A stretch of DNA of 8,450 nucleotides from Candidatus Zixiibacteriota bacterium. Lineage in GTDB: Bacteria; Zixibacteria; MSB-5A5; JAABVY01; JAHJOQ01. This document shows positions 1 through 6,590 of this stretch, in pieces. Location of the stretch: NCBI GenBank assembly GCA_030631455.1, contig DAOVLC010000044.1:1-8450 (forward strand), written 5' to 3'. Every line of letters starts with the position of its first letter. The first letter of the stretch is position 1. The notes under the pieces are model-generated. The model was not told the DNA's origin. It saw only the letters and a list, made by a program, of their open reading frames with translations, and did not search any database. The position numbers and the translations under genes are program-made.

Positions 1-670
1 ACAGAAAGCCGCCGCGCGAAATGAAGTCCTTAATCGCTCTTGCAACCGCAAGCTTCAGCTTCGGAACCTTCGAGAAGCCGAGTGACCGCGCGGCCATTTC
101 GCTGATCGCCTGCTCCTGCTGATACCAGGTCGTAGAGTGATATGCACCGTAAAACTTTCCATACTGTCCGGTGAAATCCTCGTGGTGGAGGTGCAGCCAG
201 TCATAGTTTTCGAGTTCACCCGCGAGAACTTCTTCATCCCATACGGTTTCATAGGGAATTTCGGCGTATGCGAGTGCGAGAGTCACGGCATCGTCCCACG
301 GTTCTTTGTTCGGAGGGGTATAGATTGCCACCGCAGGGACTTTCTCGAGTTCTACCACCTCCATGTTTTCGCTCTCGATAATTGCAGCGATCTGGTTGAC
401 CTGAGCAGGCGATGCAGACTCGTATGTCACTCCACGCAGGAGACAAATGTTCTCAAGATTGGCTCTTGCATCAGTCATGAAAGAGCCTGCCCGGAAATTC
501 AGGAGCCATTCCACCTTGTAGCCTTGCTGCAAACACCAGAAGGCCACGCCGTAAGCCTTCAGATGATCCGTTTGCACATCGTCCATTGGTATAAGGAGCT
601 TCTGGGCTCGGAGCTGCACCGTTAGGGCGGCAACCATTACGAGCAGTATTATTATAATTCGCCTGACCAT
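1..670 (-). CDS. Secreted protein of the family labelled 'asparagine synthetase B' (function unknown), C-terminus off window
   Basis: The first 223 residues are visible; the gene continues past base 1. I read the frame from an ATG at 670-668. It opens with two Arg and a hydrophobic run (about residues 5-20) ending LRA-Q, a good Sec signal peptide with cleavage near residue 22, so export is predicted. The mature start (KLLIPMDDVQTDHLKAYGVA), then VEWLLNFRAGSF, PWDDAVTLALAYAEIPYE and YDWLHLHHEDFTGQYGKF, matches from memory a family of roughly 400-430 residues that databases call asparagine synthetase B. Nothing seen supports that name: there is no N-terminal nucleophile Cys2 (position 2 is Val) and no glutaminase domain. 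The stretch around residues 112-165 reads more like a class I amidotransferase/ThuA-like Rossmann fold (inference). The Shine-Dalgarno is weak; a TTG five codons upstream is an alternative start. A promoter at 750-777 suggests transcription independent of tsaD. Family assignment is fairly sure; function is unknown. Confidence 0.85.
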   Translation of the reverse strand, partial: MVRRIIIILLVMVAALTVQLRAQKLLIPMDDVQTDHLKAYGVAFWCLQQGYKVEWLLNFRAGSFMTDARANLENICLLRGVTYESASPAQVNQIAAIIESENMEVVELEKVPAVAIYTPPNKEPWDDAVTLALAYAEIPYETVWDEEVLAGELENYDWLHLHHEDFTGQYGKFYGAYHSTTWYQQEQAISEMAARSLGFSKVPKLKLAVARAIKDFISRGGFL

Positions 671-749
671 ACCAAGGTTTTCCAAAGGTCTCTCTTAAGA
701 AGTTGAGCGGGTTTCGGCAACTATCAAGCTAATAAGAGATAGACTAATC

Positions 750-777
750 AATTTATAGCCTGATCAAGATTTGTCAA
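750..777 (-). promoter_or_regulatory. Sigma70-like promoter of the 'AsnB-like' gene
   Basis: On the minus strand a perfect TTGACA (777-772) is followed after 16 bases by TAAATT (755-750). The pair lies in an A+T-rich stretch about 80 bases upstream of the ATG at 670, giving a leader of roughly 70 bases. A TATAAA overlapping at 14-base spacing is a weaker alternative -10. Confidence 0.55.
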
Positions 778-792
778 GGAATATCTTTTCCT
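777..792. repeat. Perfect 5-bp dyad upstream of the -35 box
   Basis: AGGAA (777-781), a 6-base spacer, TTCCT (788-792). It abuts the -35 hexamer of the promoter at 750-777, the place where an activator or repressor would bind. It is short enough to be chance in A+T-rich DNA. Confidence 0.25.
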
Positions 793-990
793 ATTTTTTC
801 GACGAATCTCCTCTTAGTTTTACTAAAATCCCTAGGTAGGGCGTTCAGTATTTAAACGATTACGGTCGTTGGAAGTTCCAGACCACTTCGCCCTCGTTAC
901 CTAGTGGCTGAGCAATGTACGGCGTGCGCGCAGGTTTGTCGGAGTTCTCTCGGAATGTTATCTTCCGCCCGGAACCACGGAATAACGATC

Positions 991-1992
991 CTATACCAGC
1001 GGCAACTGTGCAGAGGCATCGAGACCCAAACTCGATGCCTCTCCCCTTTTCAATCTGATCACACCCGCTGCCGCTATCATGGCCGCGTTGTCCGTGCACA
1101 GATCAAGCGAAGGATAGTAGAAGTTGAATCCGGACTTGCGTGCAACTTGCGTGAAATGCTCTCGGATACGTGTGTTGGCCGCTACCCCCCCTGCAATGGC
1201 CAGCCTGTCCATCTTGAACTCATCAAGCGCTCTGAGACATCTTTCGGCGAGCATGTCAACAACCGCTTCCTGAAACGACGCACAAATGTCATCGAGATTA
1301 TTCTCGGCAAATGACTCCGGCAAGTCGCGCAGATACATCACAACCGAGGTCTTCAGACCTGAGAATGAAAATGCATATGGGTCGTTTTTCACTACAGCGC
1401 GTGGGAACTTGTGGAACTCAGGGTTTCCCGCTCGCGCCAGTTTGTCGACTCGTACACCTCCGGGGTATCCAAGGCCGAGAAGCTTCGCTACCTTGTCATA
1501 CGCTTCACCCGCGGCATCGTCACGTGTCTGCCCGAGCAATTGATAATCGCAGAAATCTTTGACGAGGACCAGCAGTGTGTGCCCGCCTGATATTATAAGA
1601 GCGATAAAGGGGGGTTTGAGATCCGGATGCTCCAGGTAATTCGAGCTGAGATGTCCTTCGAGATGATTGATCCCAATGATCTTCTTTCCGGCTGCAAATG
1701 CGAGTCCTTTAGCGAAGTTCACGCCCACGAGTAATGATCCTATCAGCCCGGGGCCGCGTGTCACCGCTATGGCGTCGACATCATCGATAGTCATCCCGGC
1801 CGATCTGAGACACTCCTGATAGATAGGCACGATCTTCTTGATTTGCTGACGCGATGCGACTTCCGGTACTATCCCGCCGTATTTCTGGTGCTCAAGCTGT
1901 GAATAGACCGGATTCGACAAAACCCGCAGTCTGTCGTCAATCAAGGCACATGAGGTCTCATCGCAGGAGGTTTCGACTCCTAAGACGATCAT
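991..1992 (-). CDS. tsaD: tRNA N6-adenosine threonylcarbamoyltransferase TsaD
   Basis: TsaD (Kae1/Gcp/YgjD) transfers the threonylcarbamoyl group made by TsaC/TsaB2 onto A37 of ANN-decoding tRNAs, giving t6A, in a cytoplasmic complex with TsaB and TsaE. The 333 residues match the family's usual length. Visible signatures are the N-terminal GVETSCDETS (5-14), the HxxxH metal motif H110/H114 in NHLEGH, SGGHTLLV (135-142), DDAAGEAYDKVAKLLGLGYPGG (158-179, broken here only for description), GGVAAN (268-273), and TDNAAMIA with the third metal ligand D301. All expected ligands are present. The ATG at 1992 overlaps the TGA of the upstream YbbR gene as ATGA, and GAGG at 2006-2003 lies 10 bases upstream, so translation is probably coupled. 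Partner genes tsaB, tsaC and tsaE are not in the window. One oddity: the last codons contain a perfect 12-bp inverted repeat (1012-1042). Identification is secure. Confidence 0.98.
   Translation of the reverse strand: MIVLGVETSCDETSCALIDDRLRVLSNPVYSQLEHQKYGGIVPEVASRQQIKKIVPIYQECLRSAGMTIDDVDAIAVTRGPGLIGSLLVGVNFAKGLAFAAGKKIIGINHLEGHLSSNYLEHPDLKPPFIALIISGGHTLLVLVKDFCDYQLLGQTRDDAAGEAYDKVAKLLGLGYPGGVRVDKLARAGNPEFHKFPRAVVKNDPYAFSFSGLKTSVVMYLRDLPESFAENNLDDICASFQEAVVDMLAERCLRALDEFKMDRLAIAGGVAANTRIREHFTQVARKSGFNFYYPSLDLCTDNAAMIAAAGVIRLKRGEASSLGLDASAQLPLV
1012..1042. repeat. Perfect 12-bp inverted repeat, 7-base loop, inside the 3' end of tsaD
   Basis: AGAGGCATCGAG (1012-1023), loop ACCCAAA (1024-1030), CTCGATGCCTCT (1031-1042), with no mismatch. 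It encodes the EASSLGLDAS stretch of TsaD and ends 18 bases before the tsaD stop codon. As RNA it would form a strong hairpin at the end of the YbbR-tsaD message. There is no T tract after it on the minus strand, so it is not a standard intrinsic terminator. On the plus strand it is followed by CCCCTTTTC, but no plus-strand gene ends here. Confidence 0.8.
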
Positions 1993-2912
1993 TCTCGCGG
2001 TACCTCGACAAGAATCTCATTCGGTTTTACATCAACCAGGCGGAGACCCTTCGGGAACGTCACTCGAGGAGAGACAAACGTACTTCCGGGGAGCGCAGCA
2101 GCTATGTCGATCGAGGCTTCGATTTGATCCGCGGAGATAGAGTCAAGCAACGCCGGTGACGCCTCAATAGTCACCGAAATCGTATCAGGTACAATTGCGT
2201 ATTGCCAGCTTGTGTTGGCGTTTCGAACGCTTAATGGGATATTCGAAATAGTGCGCTCCATCAACCGGACTATGTCCTGCGCTATCAGTACACTCGAATC
2301 GGAGAGAGTCAGATGTGCGGAGTCCGGAAACGAGAGCCTGACCTCCTCGCTGAGAGGAGAGTTGATATCCGTATAATTCAAATGCTCCGTACTGATCGTC
2401 TTCATCTTTCTGACGAGCCGTTTTGGTCCAATAACCAGCACGCTGTCCGGCATAACAGTCAGTTCGCCCTCCCTGAGATATCCCAGCGCAGGCGTTATCT
2501 CCAGGTCGGGCACAACTCGCACCATCTTCTCTTGACGCTCCTCAAACTGAAGCCGCAGTTTCTTAGGCGATATGACTTCCGCGATTTCCGTCTCGCTCTT
2601 GAAGTCCGCTATGAGGTCGGAGGGAGTAAGGTTGAGCACGTACAACCCGGTAGAATAGGCGGTAGCGTCGACGCTAAGGTTCTCGATCTCTGCCAAGAAC
2701 CTCAGCAACTGTTTGCCGTTACCACGCACTCTTATTTCACACTCGTGCGGCGGATTCGATACGAGCAGGAGTTCATCTTGTATGCCAGCGATTTCGAGAG
2801 GAAATGCGACCGAGTACTCGTACTCTCTATTCGTCACGACGTGCACCCAGAGAAGGAATGCAAGCACAACGGCAAGTGCTCTGACTCCAAGATATTTAGG
2901 TATAAATCGCAC
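1989..2912 (-). CDS. YbbR/CdaR-type membrane-anchored protein
   Basis: A 307-residue protein with a short cytoplasmic start, one membrane segment (about residues 9-27, ending FLLWVHVVTN) and a long extracytoplasmic part. That part reads as three YbbR-like repeats: about 32-125, 129-217 and 219-305, each with an amphipathic beta pattern and the closing P-x-x-L/I-x-V/L strands (ISPKKLRLQFE; VKPNEILVEVP). In Firmicutes the family member CdaR binds the di-adenylate cyclase CdaA and modulates c-di-AMP synthesis; here no cyclase or glmM lies next to it, so that role is inference. The start is GTG at 2912, chosen because GAGG (2922-2919) sits 6 bases upstream and the membrane segment follows directly; an ATG a little further upstream (about 2932) stops after five codons. 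The stop overlaps the tsaD start, so the two form an operon, probably led by the promoter at 2974-3002. Confidence 0.85.
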   Translation of the reverse strand: MRFIPKYLGVRALAVVLAFLLWVHVVTNREYEYSVAFPLEIAGIQDELLLVSNPPHECEIRVRGNGKQLLRFLAEIENLSVDATAYSTGLYVLNLTPSDLIADFKSETEIAEVISPKKLRLQFEERQEKMVRVVPDLEITPALGYLREGELTVMPDSVLVIGPKRLVRKMKTISTEHLNYTDINSPLSEEVRLSFPDSAHLTLSDSSVLIAQDIVRLMERTISNIPLSVRNANTSWQYAIVPDTISVTIEASPALLDSISADQIEASIDIAAALPGSTFVSPRVTFPKGLRLVDVKPNEILVEVPRE

Positions 2913-2973
2913 TTCAGGCCTCAGTTAGCATAGTTCACATGACTTCCTGCGATGCACACCGGAAGCGATCGAT

Positions 2974-3002
2974 AAAGTAGACAACACATTGATCTTTGTC
3001 AA
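2974..3002 (-). promoter_or_regulatory. Sigma70-like promoter of the YbbR-tsaD operon
   Basis: On the minus strand a perfect TTGACA (3002-2997) is followed after exactly 17 bases by TACTTT (2979-2974). It lies in the 135-base gap between the propeller gene stop and the GTG start, giving a leader of about 55 bases. The -10 matches the consensus only at its three most conserved positions (TA and final T). Confidence 0.55.
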
Positions 3003-3014
3003 ATGATGTTTGAC
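2998..3014. repeat. Perfect 6-bp dyad overlapping the YbbR-tsaD -35 box
   Basis: GTCAAA (2998-3003), TGATG, TTTGAC (3009-3014). One half-site contains five of the six -35 bases; the other lies just upstream. The placement is that of an operator that would block or assist polymerase binding. No regulator is encoded nearby. Confidence 0.4.
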
Positions 3015-3047
3015 GGCACAGAGTCGCGCGAGGCTGCATTATGGCAG

Positions 3048-4568
3048 TCACTTGTCAATTATCCTCAACGGGTTATTCCAGTAGTATCGGGTGACTCCTT
3101 CGGGAGTTGCAAACCAAATGTAGTCGCCTTCGATTATCATATCATTTATGTAGTTGTCGATCAGGCCCTCTTCTGTGTCGTAGCTTGTCCACATTTCCAG
3201 GACCCGATCGTACCGCAACACACCGTTATCTGTTCCGACCCACAGATAATTGTCCGCAAGCGCGATTCTGTGCGGCAGCTTTCCGTTCAACTCGTGCCTT
3301 GTTCGAATTGTCTCAATTTCTCTCAGATTACTATCGAGATGAACGATTCCGTCGATACCTGCAAACCAGATGTCCCCGGACGATCCTTCCAATCCTTGCC
3401 AGACGGCATTGCCAAGATCGCCGCTCGATGTGTCGAACCTGCCCCACTTGAGAGTCTTCTCGTCGAATCGGTACAGGCCGTACTCCGTGCCAACCCACAT
3501 GTTGTTCCCGAGTTGTGATATCGAGTAGACTTTGCCGAAAGGCGGGATCGGCGCGTGAAGCGAAGAGACAGAATCCCGTGGAATATGGAGTACGTCAATC
3601 GTGCCAATGCCGCCTATTAGCAGCAGGCTGTCTTCAAGATACAGCGAGAAAATCTCCGTTGATCTCAGTCCGAGTCCGCGGTTGAAGCTCGAAAACCTGT
3701 CCCTGTCTTTGTCATACTTGACTACACCGAATTCAGTAGCGAAGAATACATACTTATCGTCACCCGTAATGTCATAGACATGGTCGGATGAAATCCAGTC
3801 GTGGTACTTCGCCTCGTAGTAATGCCAGGTGTCGTCGTACCGGTCCCACATTGTAATCGCATCATCGTAACCGGCGGACGACTCGCCGCCAAACCAGATC
3901 ATGTCGTTATCGATATAAATCGCCCTTATAAACTCTTGGTAGAGGCCGTTCGGTAAGAGGTTAACGAAACCGCTCTGCAGATCGATGTCTACGACACCAT
4001 GTCCGTAGGTTGCGACCCAGAGATGATACCAGTCATCCTCGACGGCATCCCCTATTCGATAATTCCTGAAATCCGGGTCTGAGAGGTAAGCGTGATCCAT
4101 CTCGTAAGAAAACTGAAATCCGGGATCAAGGTGGAATGACTGCAGATTTGTGTACTTATGGAAGTCGGATCGTTCTAGATGAACAGGGAATTCGGTTTCG
4201 TACGACCATTCCTGGAATATCGGATTGTAGCTATAGACGCCGAGCGGCGTTTCCACCCAGATGTTGTCATCTTCCCGACTTACGGCCAGCCGCCAAATCT
4301 CATTCGATGCGAGCCCGTCGGATGTAGTGAGCGGATCTTTCCATCTGCCTTCAAGACTGTTGTATCGGGTAACACCTCCCATGGTGCCGAAGTAGATGTC
4401 GTTCCATCCGAGCCCTACCGATGTGACGAACCGGGTGTTGGTGTAACTGACCCAGTCCTCCGGGAAGTACCCTTTGATGTTTTGCCCATATGGTTGCTCC
4501 GGTGCAAGCAGGAATAGGCAGAGAGATACGAAGAAAACTGTCGCGCCCGATATGTGATTCTTGAACAT
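3048..4568 (-). CDS. Secreted beta-propeller protein with about ten WxGT-type repeats
   Basis: A 506-residue protein with a Sec signal peptide (hydrophobic core about residues 9-22, likely cleaved near 28-30). The rest consists of repeats of the two-component-regulator-propeller type, with the pattern (I/L)WF/V-G/A-T-x-x-G-V-x-R/Y-Y. I count them near residues 55-69, 102-114, 182-195, 223-235, 272-286, 314-328, 356-368, 399-411, 441-453 and 482-495; the clearest are MWVGTEYGLYRFD, LWVGTDNGVLRYD and IWFATPEGVTRY. Several are followed by a W/F about ten residues on, typical of such blades. Ten repeats could be one large or two smaller propellers. There is no histidine kinase, cyclase or sorting domain: the protein ends straight after the last repeat, so it is a free extracytoplasmic propeller, probably a binding or scaffold protein (inference). 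The ATG lies 5 bases after the M20 stop with no strong Shine-Dalgarno, suggesting translational coupling. Substrate and partner are unknown. Confidence 0.85.
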   Translation of the reverse strand: MFKNHISGATVFFVSLCLFLLAPEQPYGQNIKGYFPEDWVSYTNTRFVTSVGLGWNDIYFGTMGGVTRYNSLEGRWKDPLTTSDGLASNEIWRLAVSREDDNIWVETPLGVYSYNPIFQEWSYETEFPVHLERSDFHKYTNLQSFHLDPGFQFSYEMDHAYLSDPDFRNYRIGDAVEDDWYHLWVATYGHGVVDIDLQSGFVNLLPNGLYQEFIRAIYIDNDMIWFGGESSAGYDDAITMWDRYDDTWHYYEAKYHDWISSDHVYDITGDDKYVFFATEFGVVKYDKDRDRFSSFNRGLGLRSTEIFSLYLEDSLLLIGGIGTIDVLHIPRDSVSSLHAPIPPFGKVYSISQLGNNMWVGTEYGLYRFDEKTLKWGRFDTSSGDLGNAVWQGLEGSSGDIWFAGIDGIVHLDSNLREIETIRTRHELNGKLPHRIALADNYLWVGTDNGVLRYDRVLEMWTSYDTEEGLIDNYINDMIIEGDYIWFATPEGVTRYYWNNPLRIIDK

Positions 4569-4573
4569 CAGCT

Positions 4574-5758
4574 TCAGGTTTCCAGAATGTCAAACAACGC
4601 TTTGGCGCACACGGCCATACCGATTCTGATCGCCCTTTCATCCGCCGTGAATTTGCTGTGATGCCACGGATATACGGCGCCGATCTTCTTGTTTCCCACA
4701 CCAAGTCTGAACATTGCGCCCGGCACATGTTCGAGATACTGGGCGAAATCCTCCGCCCCCATTATGGGTGCGTCAAGTTCGATAACCGATCTCTTGCCGA
4801 AAAGTTCGCGGGCCGCACGTCGTACATGGTCATTCACCGCCGCATCGTTTCTCAGTTGCGGATAGCCGGCTATGTAGCGAATCTCGTAAGATGCCCCGGA
4901 TGCCTGTGTAACATGCTTGCATGTTCGCTCAAGAAGTCTCCGCATCCTGGCCGCTGTTTTTCTCGAAAGAGATCTCATTGTCCCCTCAAGTAACACTCGA
5001 TCCGCAATTGCATTGCGCGCACTGCCACCATCAATTCTACCGAACGTAAGAACGGCGGGTTCCAGAGGGTCGACACCACGGGATACGACATTCTGCAATT
5101 GGCTTACGAGGTTTGCCGCAACAACAACCGCATCTGTGCATCGGTCCGGTTGGGACGCATGGCCGCCATCGCCCCTGACCTCGATATCGAAATCGACAAC
5201 TCTTGCCATCATCACGCCGTCGCGAATGCCAATTTTCTCTATGGCAATTGCCGGATCGACGTGAAGTGCCATTATTGTATCGACATCCGGCGACTTCAGC
5301 ACTCCTCCCTCGACCATCTGGATCGCACCTCCGGGTGGAGATTCCTCGGCAGGCTGAAATATGAACTTGACGGTTCCCCGGAGATCGGACCTGATTTCAG
5401 ACAATATTCGCGCGACTCCGATCGCAATGCTCATATGCATATCGTGCCCACAGGCATGCATCCGGCCACTGTGTCTCGATTTGAAGGGAAGATCGGTCTC
5501 TTCGGTAATAGGAAGCGCATCCATGTCGGTGCGAAAAGCCACCACCTTGCCGTCGCGGTTGCCCTCCAGCAACGCGGTGAATCCCGTCCCCGCGATACTC
5601 TTGCTGATCTTCAGGCCGAGAGGCTCAAGTTGCTCACGGAGTTTCCCGGCAGTCTCCTTCTCCTCGAAAGACAGCTCAGGATATTGGTGGAGATATCGCC
5701 GCAGTTTCCTGATCGACGGGTAATACTTGTCTGCAAGATTGAGAATTCTTGAATTCAT
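4574..5758 (-). CDS. M20 family metallo-amidohydrolase (M20D, N-acyl-amino-acid/hippurate hydrolase type)
   Basis: A 394-residue enzyme of standard length for the M20D group, which hydrolyses N-acyl or conjugated amino acids using a two-metal centre. Motifs in order: HQYPELSFEE (24-33), RTDMDALPI (76-84), MHACGHDMH (100-108, metal ligands C103 and H105), QPAEE (135-139, catalytic E138 and metal ligand E139), ALHVDP (H166), the dimerisation/lid domain about 185-300 (DGGHASQPD), MGAEDFAQYL near 336-345, and PWHHSKF (364-370) with the last metal His. The key residues appear intact. There is no signal peptide, so it acts in the cytoplasm. The start is fixed by a TGA immediately before the ATG in the same frame and by AAGGG (5771-5767) 8 bases upstream. 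It lies between nfi and the propeller gene in the same direction. The substrate cannot be read from the sequence; N-acetyl amino acids, hippurate, indole conjugates or diaminopimelate derivatives are all possible. Confidence 0.95.
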   Translation of the reverse strand: MNSRILNLADKYYPSIRKLRRYLHQYPELSFEEKETAGKLREQLEPLGLKISKSIAGTGFTALLEGNRDGKVVAFRTDMDALPITEETDLPFKSRHSGRMHACGHDMHMSIAIGVARILSEIRSDLRGTVKFIFQPAEESPPGGAIQMVEGGVLKSPDVDTIMALHVDPAIAIEKIGIRDGVMMARVVDFDIEVRGDGGHASQPDRCTDAVVVAANLVSQLQNVVSRGVDPLEPAVLTFGRIDGGSARNAIADRVLLEGTMRSLSRKTAARMRRLLERTCKHVTQASGASYEIRYIAGYPQLRNDAAVNDHVRRAARELFGKRSVIELDAPIMGAEDFAQYLEHVPGAMFRLGVGNKKIGAVYPWHHSKFTADERAIRIGMAVCAKALFDILET

Positions 5759-5860
5759 TCAGAAGACCCTTGCGCAGCCCGAGTCGGTAGAGTCAGCTTT
5801 CATTCGATCCACATCCCGCATTTCAGATCGGCAGTCGCCCCCCTGGACCGGAGAGATCAT
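5759..5860 (-). CDS. Possible 33-residue small ORF between nfi and the M20 gene
   Basis: An ATG overlapping the nfi stop (ATGA, 5860-5857) opens a 33-codon frame whose TGA (5761-5759) directly abuts the M20 ATG at 5758, so it fills the gap exactly. The peptide begins MISPVQGGDCRSEMRDVDRM and ends CARVF. It has two Cys, no membrane segment and no recognisable motif. There is no Shine-Dalgarno of its own, so any translation would rely on coupling from nfi. It may simply be a translated spacer that keeps ribosomes moving, or chance. Confidence 0.25.
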   Translation of the reverse strand: MISPVQGGDCRSEMRDVDRMKADSTDSGCARVF

Positions 5861-6579
5861 CCGAACCGACGATATCTTCTCGGCCCTGAGCCACTCTGTC
5901 TGCTATCGTGGTTCCGACGCATCTTGTTAGACAGGATGTGGGCAACTCTCATCGGTTCCGGAAGACGATAGCCGCGCGTCGTGGCGCAAACCAGTTCCAC
6001 TGCAGACTCAAGGTCGATCTTATGTCCGGCGGAGATATACAGCGGCTTGACGTCAACACGCGTCCGTATGACTGAGCCAACCTGCTTGCCCTTGTAAAGA
6101 AGCGGCTTAGTAGCGTTCAGTGTGTTCTCCGGGTCATCGTGCTCGCCCACCAGTCGCTTCTTAGCGCAGCCAATGGAGGGAAGATCAAGCAAGAGCCCGA
6201 GATGAGAAGCCATTCCGATGCTTTTCTCGTGCGCCTCCCCGTTGGCGTCGAACATGATGACATCTGGCGCCATCTGAAGACGTTGCAACGCCTTGATAAG
6301 TACAGGGCCTTCTCGAAAGACAGAGTACCCCGCCTGATAAGAAAAACTGACCATTGACTGAGCTCTGGTCCGGTCAACCGTCACTAACTCCGGAAAGCGC
6401 ATTACAACAACCGCGGCAAATATAGAGTCGTCCTTCTTGGAGTAGGCAGTGTCAGCACCAGCGATCAGCCGATATTCCTTCTTGGAACTCTTGAGTTCGA
6501 TGAAGTGCCTGAGATTATCCTGGATTCTCGTCGCTTCTTTTATGTCTGTCGGCCAGCCGTGTAGTCGCGTAAACTTCAT
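5857..6579 (-). CDS. nfi: Endonuclease V (deoxyinosine 3' endonuclease)
   Basis: Endonuclease V nicks the second phosphodiester bond 3' of deoxyinosine, starting repair of deaminated adenine. The 240 residues include AGADTAYS with metal ligand D43, FREGPVLIKAL with E90, PDVIMFDANGEAH with D111 and H117, ASHLGLLLDLPSIG (124-137) and AKKRLVG with K140. These correspond to D43, E89, D110 and K139 of the Thermotoga maritima enzyme as I recall it. The strand-separating loop, P-Y-I-P in that enzyme, reads S-Y-Q-A here (80-83): the wedge Tyr is kept but the prolines are gone. About 20 basic residues (RRNHDSRQ to RRYRRFG) extend past the usual end near RVAHIL. The ATG start is supported by AAAGGAG (6590-6584) four bases upstream. 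It heads the unit with the M20 and propeller genes, probably from the promoter at 6687-6715, with no evident functional link to them. Confidence 0.95.
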   Translation of the reverse strand: MKFTRLHGWPTDIKEATRIQDNLRHFIELKSSKKEYRLIAGADTAYSKKDDSIFAAVVVMRFPELVTVDRTRAQSMVSFSYQAGYSVFREGPVLIKALQRLQMAPDVIMFDANGEAHEKSIGMASHLGLLLDLPSIGCAKKRLVGEHDDPENTLNATKPLLYKGKQVGSVIRTRVDVKPLYISAGHKIDLESAVELVCATTRGYRLPEPMRVAHILSNKMRRNHDSRQSGSGPRRYRRFG

Positions 6580-6590
6580 ATTACTCCTTT

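Larger units (their letters stand above)
671..990. other. Intergenic spacer between tsaD and the 'AsnB-like' gene
   Basis: No gene is supported here. The half next to tsaD (about 860-990) has ordinary composition; the half near 700-860 is clearly A+T-rich and holds the promoter of the downstream minus-strand gene plus a dyad upstream of it. Short imperfect terminator-like elements are seen on the minus strand (CCCTA-CC-TAGGG at about 829-840 followed by GATTTTAG), but the loop is too short for a convincing intrinsic terminator. A minus-strand frame (1099-860) stays open across the tsaD end into this spacer, but most of it overlaps tsaD in another frame. Confidence 0.7.

Noticed and set aside
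137..625. 162-codon plus-strand open frame
   Set aside because: It lies wholly antisense to the signal-peptide-bearing 'AsnB-like' gene, whose frame matches a known family. The plus-strand translation has no recognisable motif.
829..840. CCCTA-CC-TAGGG followed on the minus strand by GATTTTAG, as a terminator after tsaD
   Set aside because: A 5-bp stem with a 2-base loop and only four T's is too weak to call an intrinsic terminator.
1012..1050. Plus-strand intrinsic terminator (12-bp hairpin then CCCCTTTTC)
   Set aside because: No plus-strand transcription unit ends here and the T tract is short and preceded by C's. The repeat is reported as a structure of unknown role instead.
860..1099. 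79-codon minus-strand frame crossing the tsaD stop into the spacer
   Set aside because: More than half overlaps tsaD in another frame. The remainder (RKITFRENSDK to VVWNFQRP) looks faintly protein-like, but there is no start or Shine-Dalgarno in the spacer to support a gene or remnant.
2313..2933. 206-codon plus-strand open frame
   Set aside because: It is antisense to the YbbR gene, has no recognisable domain, and the opposite strand has a membrane anchor, repeats and a good ribosome binding site.
3003..3518. 171-codon plus-strand open frame
   Set aside because: Antisense to the propeller gene; the regular WxGT repeats on the minus strand show which strand codes.
5099..5752. 217-codon plus-strand open frame
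   Set aside because: Antisense to the M20 gene, whose metal-binding motifs are all present in the minus-strand frame.
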